Below, one piece after another: positions 1 to 16,902 of a stretch of DNA of 64,000 nt. A program made the position numbers and the translations under genes. Below the pieces are notes generated by a model, which saw only the letters and a list, made by a program, of their open reading frames with translations, did no database searches and was not told the DNA's origin. This DNA is from Butyriboletus loyo (lineage: Eukaryota > Basidiomycota > Agaricomycetes > Boletales > Boletaceae), in NCBI GenBank assembly GCA_038093515.1, contig JBBPSI010000098.1, positions 1 through 64,000 of the forward strand, written 5' to 3'. Every line of letters begins with the position of its first letter. Within the stretch, counting starts at the first letter, position 1.

Positions 1-180
1 AGATCTAATGCAGTATGCCCCCCAGGTCTAATTTCGGCAATAGGTCATCTCAAATCCCTTGTCAATTATCAGATGATGGTCATGTCACTGGCGGCTGCAG
101 ATATTGCAAATGCTTTGCTTTTGGATGAGGCAACTGCTGCAGCCAAAGGCATGGTCATTCATTTCAACACAAGTGTTTGA
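1..180 (+). pseudogene. glycine decarboxylase P-protein-like fragment
   Basis: Frame 1 is open from the window edge to a TGA at 178-180. It contains SLVNYQ, IANALLLDEATAAAKG and related residues, which match the conserved N-terminal block of the glycine cleavage system P-protein (usual form NYQTMV then IANASLLDEATAAAE). That mitochondrial PLP enzyme decarboxylates glycine. The frame stops soon after the block instead of continuing into the next conserved segment. About 540 bases later, at 719-1016, weaker P-protein-like pieces appear in shifting frames (a DTSG stretch, then KMVVFCFALAV). I read this as a broken copy, cut by the window edge and by inserted sequence. The first block is fairly secure; the second is weak. 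Confidence 0.55.
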
Positions 181-3016
181 TTCTGACAAAGAAGGGCTGC
201 AAGGGAGATGAGTATGGTAGGAAGGCCAATGCAAATGTGAATGCAAGGCAAGGATGATGGGGAGGCGAGGTGAGAGGAGTTGCAAGGCAAGCATGAGGGG
301 GGTGCATAGACTGTGCAGTGAGTGGTGGGGATGAAAATTAGTTAATAAGGCAGAAAAATAACACACCTGCATGAAATTGAAGCAATGAGAATGGGAGGCA
401 GAAGTGTATGGAACACTGGTGGGAAGTGGTGCAGTCAGTTGGGCATGGTTGGGTGGGATGCAGCGCAATTGGGTGGGGCTGGCGAGTGGGTGGGATGTGA
501 AGGTGAACAGGTGGAATGTAATGTGGGCCACATGCCAAAGTGCAGCAGTGAATAGATTGGATTGCAGGTGTGTGGGTGAGCATGCAGGTGGCAACTGGGG
601 TGAATTGGTGCAGGCAGATAGAGCATGAGCAGACAAGTGCTGCTGCTCACTCATGCTTGCAGGCAGGCAGTGATTAATAAATAAAAAGAAAAAATAACTC
701 ACCCATATTCAAACCCAGTTGCGGGTCCATTCCACCATGGTCACAATTGCTGCAGTAAGTCTGGCAGCAGACATTGATGGTATTTCCAAATGTGATCGCA
801 CAGCTGGAAGTCATTATTGTTCTCATTGGATACCAGTGGCAGCACCTCTATCGAACCCAAAAACACTGTTCCAGGTGCCAGAATCCTTGAAGAGAGCTCT
901 AAGATGGTAGTTTTCTGCTTTGCACTGGCTGTGCTGCATTTAGTGACATGCCAGGGCAAAGCACAGGCTTATGCAACCTTGGCTCTGGCTGTCTTTGCAG
1001 AGCCAAAGTGTTGAGGCATGGCATGGGCAGGTGGCAGGACCTTTAGCAAGGGGAGTATGCGCGCGCCCCAGACAATTTTCAGACTCATATGGTAGCTGCC
1101 CCATGATTGTGCCGAAATCAACCTCCAAATCTGGATTGAAGGACCCTATGAAGTGCATGGTACAAACTGGCAACAACTGCTATCATGTGCAGGAGTGATC
1201 GCTGGGAGGCGCAATGTCATGCAGTCTTGTACTGGTCAACTATGCTATCCCAGTATCATCCAGCAGAACCCTGCAGAATACCTTGTGGTATATGCCCATC
1301 TATGAGAGCCACCACCAGTAAGCCATAAAGGGAGATCAAACAGAAGCAACTGGTGTCGTGCTAGGGTAGGTAGTATAGATATTGCCTAGACATTGTTGAC
1401 ATTTGGGAGGGTCCTGCAGGTTTGTTTGATTACATTCATAGTCCAAATTATTGAAGTGGTATAGGGTGAGTCCACATGGTGAAAGTGAGCATTAAGGTCC
1501 AGTGAGGGATTGAGTTGCGCCGCCATAGAGCCTGATTGATCAGATCACAATCAATGAATCAAAAAGACAAAGCCAAAATATGGAGTGCAGAGATCAAAAG
1601 CAAGTATTCAAGGTCAGGTCAAGTTGCCAATCTTTTGCGCAAAGCAGTGAAAAGATCGGAAAATTTATATCACATTTTTTGGGAAGAAGTATACCACAGC
1701 AGAATAGGGTGTGGTGGGACCCATGGGAACAGGGTTGGACCACCACTATCTCATTTCACTCTCAGACTGCTCTATATCCATGAAATGATGGTCAGGCACG
1801 GGTCCATCCTGGGCGGACTTGGGGTGTTTGGTTGCAATTGAGGCTAAGACTGTAACTGCAACTGTGACCAGGACTGGCTGCTCTGGCATTGAGATGATGC
1901 TTGGGCTGAGTGAGATGGGAATGGACATTGAGACCAGAAAACATCGTGACAGGTTTTAAACAGTGGATTTATAGTGCTACGAACATCCTTAGTGGGTTTT
2001 GGTTGTCCGCAACCGTAGTACGGGTTCTGTTGGTACAGCCGATGGAAATTTGTCTGAGCGGTGGAAAGCCTCAAGCTTAGCCGTGCATAACATACATGGC
2101 GATCCGGTGGGGCTTTGTGCTCGATCTTTCAAATCACGTATTTGGAAAAGACATTAGTTCTGAGCCAAGTAAGAGTAATCGACATCTCTGTCATCTGCCT
2201 CCCACTTGGCATCCATGTCCACCAATTCATATTACCATGACTCTGACGCCTCATCGAGAGATTTTACTGTTGTCCTGTGAGTAGCTTTCGCTCACTTTGC
2301 ACTCGAGAAGTCAAATAATTCGTCATGTTGGTTTTCGCCACGAGTAGTGTCAAATCATGATCGAGTCGTCGTGATTGCGTCCAGTGATTCGTCGTCATTT
2401 TCATTGTCGATTTCGTCTAACGATGGGGCCGGTTCAAATGCTGAGGCAGAGGTTGATCAAACGTGGGATGAAAGGACTGGGAATTGTGATTGCAAGGCGG
2501 TCGAGGATGTCGATGAAGGGTCCAGACCAACGGCTGCGCGTTCGCTTGTCAAAGCACTATCTTCGCCCGAGGCGTTCGCTCAGGTCCGTCTTCGATAGTT
2601 CGTGCCAGATGGTGGGTTTTTCAATGGGCCAGCCACTGGTCGTTGCATGTGCCAGCAGGGTCGGTCTGCCAGTGGCTCTTCAAACGCTGATTATTTTGAC
2701 TCAAATCTACACCTGGGAGAAGCATGGACTGCTTGAATTCATATTCGAGGCGTGGCACTCGAGCATTTTGAAAATGTCTGTAGAGCGCCTACCTCGGCCT
2801 CTCAGGATGAGATAGACTGCAAATGTCTGAACAGATACAGATCGACGTTTAGTAAAGCGCTTAAGATGTAGTTCAAAGTAACAGTTTACTTTGCAAGCCC
2901 AACATTCGATGTCGAATTTTGAAAGACGGTCAAACATTCCTAAACAGTCGTTGCTTTAACACGTTATCACCATCACGACACGGGACTGGGGTAGTGGGGC
3001 AAAGAGACGTACTTAT
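181..3016. other. gene-poor stretch with decayed sequence
   Basis: No gene is recognised. Bases 200-650 are purine-rich with many GCAAGG and TGCAG words and give only low-complexity translations. Bases 719-1250 may hold further degenerate P-protein pieces. Bases 1500-2900 have short open frames without recognisable domains. Confidence 0.5.
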
Positions 3017-6531
<3,515 letters not shown>

Positions 6532-7463
6532 AGGAGAGGGGGGGCTTTCTATTCTCCAGGCAATTAGTATGGTTGACGTTTCCGAACTAACGATCTTCGA
6601 AGGTCCTAAGCTTGTACAGTAGATATATGCTAATAATGCATATATACTCGGAGTGCATTCCCAGTGGGTCCCAAGTCGGAATCAAGCGAATTATTGAATA
6701 TTGCATGTTCATTAGGTAGATATGCATTATGATATGATGGAGCGTGAAGCTAGCGAGACTGAGCGAATCACTCCTGCGAATGCGAATGGCATGGCTTGGT
6801 TCACATTGACGAGTACTCTCCCAAGGGCAAGGGCCAACATCATGACGCTCCATGCGAAATGGAAGCCCTGTGATATGATATTAATATTATAAACCCACCG
6901 ATCGCCCACCATGGAAACGACAGAAACACACTGAAGATGCACCTCCACTGTGACCAAGCCACCACAGCAGCCGGTCGGCTCAGTAGTCGATCGATGACAA
7001 GTCAGTGACGGTGCCAGCCCGTGGAGTTGTCAATGTGACCGCATCATTGGGGCCATTCAGTATTTTCGTTTCAAACGTCTCAAAGTTAGGTCGTTGGAAG
7101 ACCGCCAACGGAGGATGATCGATGAATGATGCCAGAGATAAAGATAAGCGTCGTGACATCACGCGTCGCACTTTGCTTTGTCACACTCGGGATTTGGCAG
7201 GTCCCGACGTCACTATGCATCATCGTGACGAGCAACCGACTCACCAAGTGACTGCACTCTAGTTGGCACAACGTGAATTTTTTAAACGGTCTTTGAAGTG
7301 GTTCCATGGAGGATAAAACTATAGACATACCCCCGACACCCTGAAACCGGCAGAGTCGAGACCAACATAAACATAACCCCACCCCTCCCAAATTCCAACT
7401 TTGCATGTCCACATGCATCAGTGTCAGGATTGATTGTCATTATTATTATTTCATTCGACATTT
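6532..7463. other. intergenic, RECQL 3' end to MFS 3' end
   Basis: This lies between two convergent genes and should hold both 3' untranslated regions. It is AT-rich at 6600-6730. I see no gene. Confidence 0.5.
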
Positions 7464-9864
7464 TCAAACCTTGTCCAACCCTGGATGCGATGGCGACGAC
7501 GACGACGACTCGGAAGAAGAAGAAGCATGTGGCGTGTGTGCATCTGCAGCCAAGATCTTTTGGGAGGCGATACTGCGCGCACGTATCTTGGATCCGTAAA
7601 AGAACAACACCTATAATGATATGTCATCCACCAACAAGAACCACGTATTACGAATCAGTTATACGCCGTCTATCTCCACCAATCATGAAGGGGGACTTGG
7701 ACGTACGAATGGCGTAGGGGCCATTAAGAGGGCAAGCATTGCAAAGAGGGTGAGCCCCCATTTGTACGTCAACGTGGCAAACATTTGTTGGGTGAGGAGC
7801 GGAAATACCATAGCCATCGTGTTTCCTATGGAGAAAGAACGATATCCGAAATAAGCTGCAGCAGTCGAATCGAGATGCTAATGCCATACGGAATAAAGTC
7901 TGCCCCGCTTGTGCAGAAGATGCATATGTGTTGTAACTAGTTGACTCGGTTAGTCAAAGGGAAACCATCCACTCGCAGGATCAGGACGAACGTACCAGTC
8001 TGCGAGGTACAGGAACGCCACTTGGAAGATGACCATGACTCCGCTCATGAACACCTTCAAGACAGAATGAGGGAGATACTTCGAAGGATGGAATCGCAGC
8101 TGACCGACAGTCCGACCATAGGTACAATCCAATGTATTTTTGGTGATGCCGTCCAGGCAAAGATAAACATACTAATCGGAAGGCACAGCGCGGCGGCGCA
8201 TACAACATATAGCCGCGCTTCCTGTTTCCTCCGAGAAAAGTGTCTCCTTGGTTTTGAGTATACCCATCGCGTTCAGTTACACTTGGAACGCATCCAGAAA
8301 GTCCCCACCTGTAGAGTTTATCTTGATACATGTTGACGAAACATCCGATAACGGCACCGATGCTTGCGTGATGTGGGTGTCGTTCCGAAACTAGCAGGGG
8401 GTTCGACCCACCTCAATGTTATGTATACATATCCAGCCTGTCGAACATTGAAACCGTAGATCATGTTGAACATGGGAGTTACTGCTCTAGAGGCCCAATG
8501 AGTCGGTACGTCTCTGAACTGTAGACAGGCCACATACTCGAGTAGGCAATAAACCACGCCCCAGGTGAAGCCCACCCATACCTACAGACAAACAGCCAAT
8601 CATGTCGGCGGAAAGGTGGATAATACAGCGCCAAGGAGAACTCACACTGATGCTTTGTATGATAGGTTCAGTAAGCAAAAAATCTGATATTACAGATAAA
8701 GATCAGCACTGGATTGGAGCGGACCATGTAAGACATGCATAATGGCCGAGTGCAAGATGTCTTGATAAGGCTCCAGAGGCTCGGCTTATCGATCTCGGCT
8801 TTGGCTTTATAAATGCTGTTCCCAGCGAGTTTACGTTGGGACCGTGCAATTTGAATAAGGATAATGGAGGAACGCGTCTCGCTCATCACAAGTATCATAA
8901 GCATGACGAGAAGACCGGAAAACCTGTAAAGAATATGTTGTTGTACTGATGAAATAAAAAGGGAGTGTTGCCTTACATGACGTGTATCCACTGGACCCAC
9001 CGCCAGCCAAGAGAGGGACTAGATTGAATGACACCTCCGATAACCGAGCCGAGCCCCAATGAAAACAGCGATGTAAAGGCGAACATCGTCATCGGCAAGC
9101 TTCGCCTACGTACAATTAAAGTGAAGGGAGATGTCGTTCAAATAGCACTTACTCATGAGGCCTCCAGATATCGGCTATACTACCCCCAATTAGGGAAGCC
9201 CCTGACGAGCCCAACATTCCCCCGAGAGCACGTCCTGCAAGTACCACTCCAATGTTTGGTGCCCTGTATGCGAGGTATGGTGAACAGTGTGGATGGTTAG
9301 GAGCGCAATTCTCACAGTGCAACCATAACCTGTGTGAGGGTGAACATGACAGATGAAAAAATATATACAGGCCTTCTACCAACTTCCTGGAAGGACATGA
9401 GCAATGAAACAAAAGCTGTAATGACAGCGAACCTCGCTAAACGATGAGGTGACCAGAGGAATAATTCCGAATCCTACAGCGTAGAGACCGAGGCCCAACG
9501 TTGCCTGAAACTCGGTACAATGTAAATCTTGTATCATGGACGGTGTACTGATGGAAAATGAGGATGAGGCGGCAGCTAAAAGGTACTATGAGCGCGAGGC
9601 GTGGAACATTTTAGAGATCGGGTACGTTACCTGTAATTCCGGTGAAGCAGCAGATCGTCAGAGTAATGGCCCATTTTTTGAGGAGAGGATAATTCTGAGG
9701 ATTTCGCTGATCCCCGTCTTCAAACTCAACCTGTCAGCGGTGAGCTATGGACGCTGGTAGAACGTGATGGGAGAGTGTACATAATGGATCTTCTCCTCAG
9801 TGTTGGTCACAGTGGTGGTGGGATATACTTTTGAAAGCTTGCCCTTCGCACTCTCGTCTGACAT
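7464..9864 (-). CDS. MFS transporter, DHA1 multidrug-resistance type
   Basis: Twelve-helix plasma-membrane drug:proton antiporter-like protein. The start is ATG at 9864 (MSDESAKGKLSK). A 50-base GTACAC...ACAG intron joins EEKIHY to VEFEDGDQRNPQNYPLLKKW, the cytosolic stretch that precedes helix 1 (AITLTICCFTGIT). Later blocks are RALGGMLGSSGASLIGG with SIADIWRPHE (about 9150-9240), SETRSSIILIQIARSQRKL (about 8800-8880) with a central loop rich in K, A and E, and FGYRSFSIGNTMAMVFPLL with YKWGLTLFAMLALLM (about 7720-7860). The last intron (GTACGT...TATAG) leads to VLFFYGSKIRARS and a tail of nine serines, five of them from a CGA-repeat tract at about 7490-7510, ending GLDKV. At least five introns are implied. 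The substrate cannot be told from sequence. Confidence 0.85.
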
Positions 9865-12601
9865 GACGTCGAAACAAAGTACTAAACAGAGAATGCCAGG
9901 GGAACTGCAAGAAAACTGCTCAGGTGAGGAGCCGTGCGGGCCGGCCCAGAGAACTTCTGTGCTGTATAAATAGGATATGGTCACGGTCTCATTGACTCGA
10001 TCGGAGGAACGACTCCAGGGAAAGCATGTCGTCTGAGTTTATTGGGTAAAACGGTGTGTGTGTGACGGTCGTGCACCGAACCAATCGTGAACGCGAGAGA
10101 CCTCCAAAGGTTAATAACCCGTGAACTATGTTCACTTGATACGAAGCTCAGAAACCCCTTGAGCCCCTGCGAGCAAATAGCGGAAATTATTTTCAAGCCC
10201 AAAGAACAAGACCATGCATGTAAAACAAGAATTTACTCTCCTTACGTTCATGCGGATATGCGAGTCTGGGCGTAATCACAAGCTCGTTGCAGATGCCTTC
10301 AGGATGTCAGGTGCGTCAAAAGAAGTATTACAGCCCGGGATGAGGTCAGTGTGCACGTAAATATGGCTCAAAGCTTGCCCTTGGAAAGTTGGCGAGACTG
10401 CTCCGGAAGGAAGTTGACCCAAAGGCTACACCCGATCGTGGTGGAAAATGGAAGCCAGATTGAAGCAAACCTCGACACGACCTCGGGTTGCGGACGGGGT
10501 GAATAGCTCCACCAAGCCATCATGATTGGTGAGGGACATAAGTAGCCCGAGTCGGACGAGGATCGCGGAACATGTTCAACTTTGAGCCGGTGGTGGCGTG
10601 GTAAACGCGAGTCTCGCCTGCTGATCATGAAACACAGCCAAGTCCTGGTATGGGCTGCCTCCTGCCAACATGAGCGTTGTAAAGGAGGTACCAGGACCTC
10701 TCTAGCACTGTGCGGTAACCTCGTGCAGGAGGATTCTATTCAGCCTAGTAGATAGGGGGTGGTAAATGGTAAAGCTGTCATTTTCTCGTTGACGTGTTAG
10801 TACGGTATACCGCTTACTCCAAGTGACTAGAGGAGGCTTCCTTGAACCTGATCTGGTGAAATTCTAGAATGTAGCAAAGGAAGTTTGACCACTTCAGAGT
10901 GTGTTCAAAAAGCAACTTTTCGACCAATCCTCTTCAATCTCATTGGCAAGGAATCACTGGGCTGGCAAGTTATACCTTACTAGAGTCACCGTCTGTTCAC
11001 AACGAGGCAGTCGCCAAAGTATTAAGTAGAGTGCTTTTGCTCTTGGGGTATTACTGACGCCGCTCGCAGCAGTTCCGGGCCCTCATACAACGGTGTGATG
11101 GGCTCAAGTTTTGCCGTATCATTTATACTTTTTGCTGGCTTCCTGTTAGGTTCAGCCGCACAAATGCCGCGTTTACTTGTAGGCAGTGGCACACGAGTGT
11201 GCAGATGAATATTTCACCTCTGCTTCCCGAGACTTCCATGCTTCTGGTGGCTTTTCGACATGCTGTCAAACTTGATGGTGACAGGGAATCGTTGAGCTTG
11301 ACAATTTTGCTAAACTTTCTCCCGGATGATCCTCCTCGCCTTGAACATTATTGTGACATCCACCTTCAAGCGATGGCCGAAGGCGCTGATCTCATGGGTG
11401 GCTGTCACTGCCAGTCTTCTATGCTACTGTTGAGGGATGTGTGGCGACTTCAAGTGGCATTCAAGTTTGTCGCGAGGCCCGCTAAAAAGGAACCCTCACA
11501 TGTCTTGTTCTGACATGAACTTGTTAGGAACGCCTCACGCCAGTAGCTTCATTGCTTTATGTCGAGTCTTTATGACGAATGCTGCGTTGGTCAACCTATT
11601 CTGGAAACCAGAACTGGGTGCCTGGGTCTAGAGAGCAAATTTTCTAGTGGCAAGAGACGTGAATAGGATCCTGCTGTATCGTAGATCTGGTCTCATCATT
11701 CTGTGGCTCGACGATTCCAGTAGGATTTGGAACAATGATTACAAACAACAGTGATCACCTTTAAATCTAATCCCATGGTTAATTAGGAGCTTCACGATCG
11801 CGATCTTCAGGGCAGACGCAGGGGCAGGATCGATACGGGCTGAGCGTACCATGATTATCTCAACCGCGATCCAGTTCGCGGACGTCGGGCAGGAGTGGAG
11901 TCATAGAAGGGCGAAGAGACATTGATAGAAGAGGAGATGATTAGGAGCACAATGTTGACGGGAAGTTATTTGAATGGGCCATTGTACTACACTGGACATC
12001 TTGATGATGATCGATGATCTCCAACCCTGGCTGCGTTGAACTTGGTGAAATCCACCTTCAATCAACGGAATACTTTAGGGTCAAAATATTCTGTCAACGC
12101 ATTTCCGACAGCGGAGGCTCGATCAGAGTCATCAAGGTCCTCGGCAGGCGGCAACTTTTGGACAGGACACACATGCGGCGAATTCTTTTAGGTGAGACGA
12201 GAAACCCGAATATCGTCAATAGTACCTGGTGGCATTTCGGATAAGAGCTCGAGCTGACCAAGGAACCCCGTAGTACTCGTTGAGTTGAATTTGATGGCGG
12301 TGCTGTGGCGTGTTCCCATCACAGTCGCAGTATCTTAGGAAGGACCACCACGCATACGCACCAGCAACGCGCAATGTCTTGCTGCAGAAAACTGGAAAAT
12401 TCGCAATGAGGACAACGACCGAACCGGTGGTGAGTAACATGAACATGCTGACTGATACATTATCACTCAGAGCCGAATACGCGATTGCGTGATTTGTAAA
12501 ACACATCTTCGACTGATCAGTCAGCAGACTATAAGTAGAGGCGGATCGCTCCCAAGGAACAATATTATAAGGACGTTCACATCGAATCACCCACTCCAAC
12601 T
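9865..12601. other. large gene-poor interval
   Basis: Only short uncorrelated open frames occur. A minus frame at 12216-12599 has a hydrophobic run (MFMLLTTGSVVVLIANF) but no recognisable family and overlaps the GST promoter. No terminal repeats or transposase motifs were seen. The left end should hold the MFS promoter. Confidence 0.45.
12530..12535 (+). promoter_or_regulatory. possible TATA box of the GST gene
   Basis: TATAAG lies about 70 bases before the ATG at 12602, a plausible core-promoter distance for a fungal gene. A second AT-rich TATTATAAGG lies nearer, at about 12564. Sequence match only. Confidence 0.35.
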
Positions 12602-13558
12602 ATGGGCTCAATCACATTGTACACTGCTAAGGTACGGTTGACGGTGCAGACCACTTTTTTGCAATACTGATACTTTGTGTCACGATCCGTCACGGTGGGT
12701 CAGATCTGTCCCTATGCACACAGGGTGCGTTGGTCTACAGCGTGGGCACATCGCGTACTACTCACATGTTAGAATGAAAGGTCGAGATCGCGCTCGCAGA
12801 GGCCAAGGCTCAATACAAGGTGTACCAGATCGATCTGAAGAACAAGCCCGAGTGGTATGCTCCCAAGGTGAACCCAGCAAGCAAGGTATTTTAGCGTCCT
12901 AGCCCGTCAAGTGAATGTCCTTTTAATCAGCTGTTGCACGACATAGGTACCCGCTATCGCCTACGGTGGTCCTGATGTTCCTCCCGAGGATCCATCTTCC
13001 GATTCTGTGAAGCTCGCCGAGTCTCTCGTCCTCGTCGAATTCGTCGCGGATCTCTTCCCAGAGGCCAACCTTCTCCCGAAGGACCCCATTCTCCGTGCAA
13101 AAGCACGATTCTTCGTCGAGGTTGTCAGCTCAAAATTCGTCCCTGCCTTCCAGAAGGTCATCATACGTGGAGAGGGTTACGAAGACCTCCTGACGGCTGC
13201 TGAAGCGATCCAGGACATCTTGCCAGCTACCGGAAGCTATGCCGTGGGAGACCAGTACACGATTGCAGATATTGCCATTACGCCGTTCTTTGCTCGGTTG
13301 AAGGTCGCTTCTGCGAACGAAATAGGAAGATACCCAGTCGGGCAGGGCAGCGAATTCCTTAAAACATTGAGTGGAGAAAAGTATGCCAAATTTTACGCTT
13401 ACGTTGGGCGCCTCTTGGATCGTCAGAGCCACCAGGCTACCTTTGACCCGGTACGTTCTCCATTATTGAGGGTCACATTGATTTTCAAAGCATGGAATGC
13501 TCTGGTGTTCTAGGAGTACATAAAGAGTTCCTTTGCGAAGCTGTTCGCTCGAGTATAG
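12602..13558 (+). CDS. glutathione S-transferase, omega-like (CPYA type)
   Basis: Cytosolic thiol transferase using glutathione. The start MGSITLYTAK is spliced by GTACGG...TCAG to ICPYAHR, whose Cys is the expected catalytic residue of omega-like fungal GSTs. The next intron (GTGCGT...AAAG) joins to VEIALAEAKAQYKVYQIDL, then NKPEWYAPKVNPASK. A third intron leads to VPAIAYGG, the cis-Pro turn that binds the glutathione backbone, and VKLAESLVLVEFVADLFPE. The C-terminal all-helical domain follows (RAKARFFVEVV, GDQYTIADIAITPFFARL). A fourth intron (GTACGT...CTAG at about 13450-13513) precedes the last exon EYIKSSFAKLFARV-stop. Four introns, about 245 residues, normal for the family. A wrecked relative lies 12 kb away at 25.4-26.0 kb. 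Substrates are unknown. Confidence 0.92.
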
Positions 13559-15097
13559 TAAGTGGTTGAATGCGTGGATTTCGATGGGCAAGGCGTTAGT
13601 CTAAATTTCTGAGGAGAAATAGTTGACGGCTGTGATAATTACGGTGCTCCATCGTTATATGACATGTAGCGGGTGACCTGATCACATTCCGAAGCCGCGA
13701 GTTTCTTGATTGTTGGTCTGCGGATGAGGGTATGCCTGACCACTAACCTGGTTCTCTTCCGATCGGGACAGAGGCTCACACACAGATGCTCCCGTTCTGT
13801 CGCCGCCGTTAGGATCTCTGCTGGTCATACAAGCCTTCATTGAGAAGAGAGTCCAGGAGCGTAGAGAACTCTAGCCAAGTCACAATACAATGTGTTCATA
13901 CGAGAACGTGATGATGGCGCTGTCAGAGCGCTGATCATTGCTCAAGGCCTGAATCGGGACCATGATCCATCAGAGAAATGAAATTAGCCGAGAACAGTGG
14001 CTCGTCTGAAGATCTGCATTTGAGTAACTGGGACCACATACTACCTAGTATCCCATTTCATACGGCCCATCACGGCCAGCGCTCTAGGGGGGGAGAGAGG
14101 GCATGACGAAACGGTGAACTGAACGAGAGAAGAGGCCGAAAGACGTCGTTTTTCAATGAAATCCGACTTGGGTTCCCGCGAATACACGTCGGCTGCGAAA
14201 GCCAACGACACGGCGAACGAAGTAACCACCACGGGGATTGCATGCGGCACACAGCAGGACAGCGAGTACGAACAGACGACCGTCTCTACACAGCATATGT
14301 GGTTTTGCGCTGACTGCCGGCAAATAGGGTTTATTATATTAGATATAACGCTTGCCCAAAGAGAAAAGGTGCAAATATTCATCGAGGTCAAACGCTTTCA
14401 AGGCAGTGGCGGACAGCTTTTTCGCGGCGACTGCCACTGTATCTCATCCTAGTGAGTTAGTAAGGTACGCACGGGCATCAGTAAAACAGTTGCTGGTTTC
14501 CGATGCTAACCGAGTGTAGCCGAGTGCTACAGACTGCTACAGACTGCTAACCGGTGGTTCTGACCAATAACCGTTTCGCTGATGCGGCGTGAGTACTCGT
14601 ATTCTTATCAGACATCATCCCATTAACGGGCCGACTAATTGAGTACTGAGGCTTGGCTCTTGAGATTACAAGCCCTCCGAGACGCTTTGATCGCCCCACG
14701 ATCGTTCGTTGACAACCGTTAAAATCGTACAAGGGATAAACGTCGCAGTGCGAATGCCGAGGCGTATCTCGCGGCAGTGCAGCAAGTTGTCGCTTATCTG
14801 AGTATCTACATCACGTCCTAACCGTACCAATTCCCTTTTACGTGCTAACGTGTGTGCTGTGCTGGCTGCGAATTCGGAGGACTGCGCCCAAGTGCCTACA
14901 TTATTAATAATGATCCCCGATCACACTGGTGTGTATTATGAATGGATCCGTGGCACACCTCGCCGTGCCCATAATACGACATACCATGCTTGGCTGTGTC
15001 TTCCCGTCTTTAAACCCTCCTGTATCAGCCTGCCCTTGCAAGGTTTTCAATCCGTTTGGTGTCTCAAGAGCGTTCCCTTCCTATCTGCGTCGAGGCC
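13559..15097. other. intergenic
   Basis: No supported gene. A short direct repeat of the word ACAGACTGCT occurs at about 14520-14550. A minus frame at 14041-14391 is hydrophobic in part but has no family match I can name. Confidence 0.45.
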
Positions 15098-16882
15098 ATG
15101 AATTCTGCAACAGTAGCCGCCGCGATCGGCCTTCAGCAGAATAATTACCTGACTGGTGCGTCCATTCACATTTACGATCTCTTGGTCTAATAAAGGATCG
15201 CAGTTGCTTTGCTCACCCTCATCACATATGATTATGGTGAGGGATACACCTCTGTACGAGTCTCTTTACATCGGGCTCACTTCTGTGTTATCAGTCCTTA
15301 CACTCCCAAGAGAGGTATTACCTCACGTCTTTGATAAGATACGCAGGACTGACATGGGACTTCCCTTTGCTGACGATCTGTGTAGATCGACTACATTTGG
15401 GTCAGCAGATTACAGTTTTTTGAGAGGACGACATGTCTGATGAGACCACAGAGAAGACGCTGGACCATGGTGTCTACTCTGTTTCTCCTCGTGGGTATCA
15501 AAGCCCCAAGCCTGTGTACATATCTTGAAACACACATGCTGAGTCGATCGATCTTACCAACAGGTCCGTTACTGCGGCCTTTACATTCTACTGTATGTAA
15601 ACGTTTGTTCCGCCCGGCAATCGTTGGACGCTAATGCCATCTCGGAACATCAGGACCTTTACCTTGAGTATGTTCATGATTCAAATTTTTCGGACGGTTA
15701 CGCTGATTCGATCCATCCAAAGTGTGGAGTTCCCTCCTACCTGGCCCTGTAAAGGTGAGATTTTATGCAGTGCTGATCACCGGTGACCACACTCAATCAA
15801 ATACCCGGTAGACGTATGTATTTAACCCCCACTCATCTCCGGAAATTCCAAACGATTAAGATTCTTCAACAGTTGTGAGCCACTCATCCACATATTTCTC
15901 ATCTCTATCCTGTTCAGCGATGATGTCAAGGTGAGGTACTCTATCTCGTTGCGATATGGGCCTTCGTTGTTTGGATCGGTGCTGCAGACTGTGAGTTATT
16001 ATGTCGTTCGATCGCGAGCGAGGCAATGTATAACGGTGACTCGAGTGGCGATGATCCTGCGTGTTTGGGCAATGTATAGTCGGTCGAGACTAATCCTCGG
16101 CATCCTCCTCGCGTTCTGGGTCCTGGAGATCATTCCGTCTATCATTACCTGCGTTATGTACCCGAGCAAGTTTTCGAGTGCGTGGTTGGGCTGGCTTCTT
16201 ATGCACGTCGTGCTGACGAGACGATTCGCGGTATGTCATACAGTGTCAGTTACGCAGGTGTTGGATCTTGCCTATTGCGAAGTGACGTCTTCTTCGGTCA
16301 TTTGGACCAGAGTTTCCGCCATTCCTGAGCTTGTCAATGGCGTAGTGATGTGCATTCTGGTGATCTACCAATTTGTAAAGCGGGTGCTTGATGTGTACAG
16401 GGTGACCAAGAAATTGCATTTCAACCACTACATGAACTTGCTCGCTGGTCAAAGCATCCTCTACTTTCTCTTGTACGTCCCTCCTTTTGCTTGGGTCATC
16501 TTTCTATTCAGGCCTGTGATACACGAATTGAACTAACGGTGACTTTCCGTGACATAGCATCTTCTTCTTTAACCGCACCGCGGTACTCGTCGCCTCGGGA
16601 AAATTTCAAACAGAAGGATGGCCGACACTCGCTCTTCTCCCTCTAGAATACGTTCCTGCGTTTGCTCTCACCCCTCGATTCATCATGAGCATCCGTGCGC
16701 TTCATCCTCATGAACACGTGGTCAATGCCGGCTTTAGCTTATCAGGATCGCGCCATCAGGATCGTGAGGCCATGATGGTGTTGGATATCAGGCGGCCCAA
16801 GAGCGAGGATATAGAGCCAGACGCAGACATTCCGTTGGAAGAGTGGAGAATAACCACGGAGCCTGGTAACGAAGTGACATGA
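15098..16882 (+). CDS. DUF6533 multi-pass membrane protein
   Basis: Fungal 7-helix-like membrane protein of unknown function; large families of these occur in Agaricomycetes. ATG at 15098 gives MNSATVAAAIGLQQNNYLT. Splicing by eye then gives VALLTLITYDYVLTLPREIDYIW followed, after an intron, by RRRWTMVSTLFLL and VRYCGLYILL. This is the diagnostic DUF6533 pattern (YD..LTL..E...W then W.....LF....RY). Downstream are VAMILRVWAMYSRSR with a hydrophobic helix GILLAFWVLEIIPSIITCV, then NGVVMCILVIYQFVKR, LAGQSILYFLLYV and the last helix region before ALLPLEYVPAFALTPRFIMSIR. The soluble tail ends TEPGNEVT. Exons between 15600 and 15930 are the least certain. The function could be sensory, but nothing in the sequence shows a ligand or partner. 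Confidence 0.8.
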
Positions 16883-16902
16883 TGAAAGCCTCGTACGAGT
16901 CA

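Noticed and set aside
85..702. 205-codon minus-strand open frame
   Set aside because: It is low-complexity His/Ser/Pro/Leu sequence antisense to the purine-rich block, overlapping the P-protein fragment; no domain.
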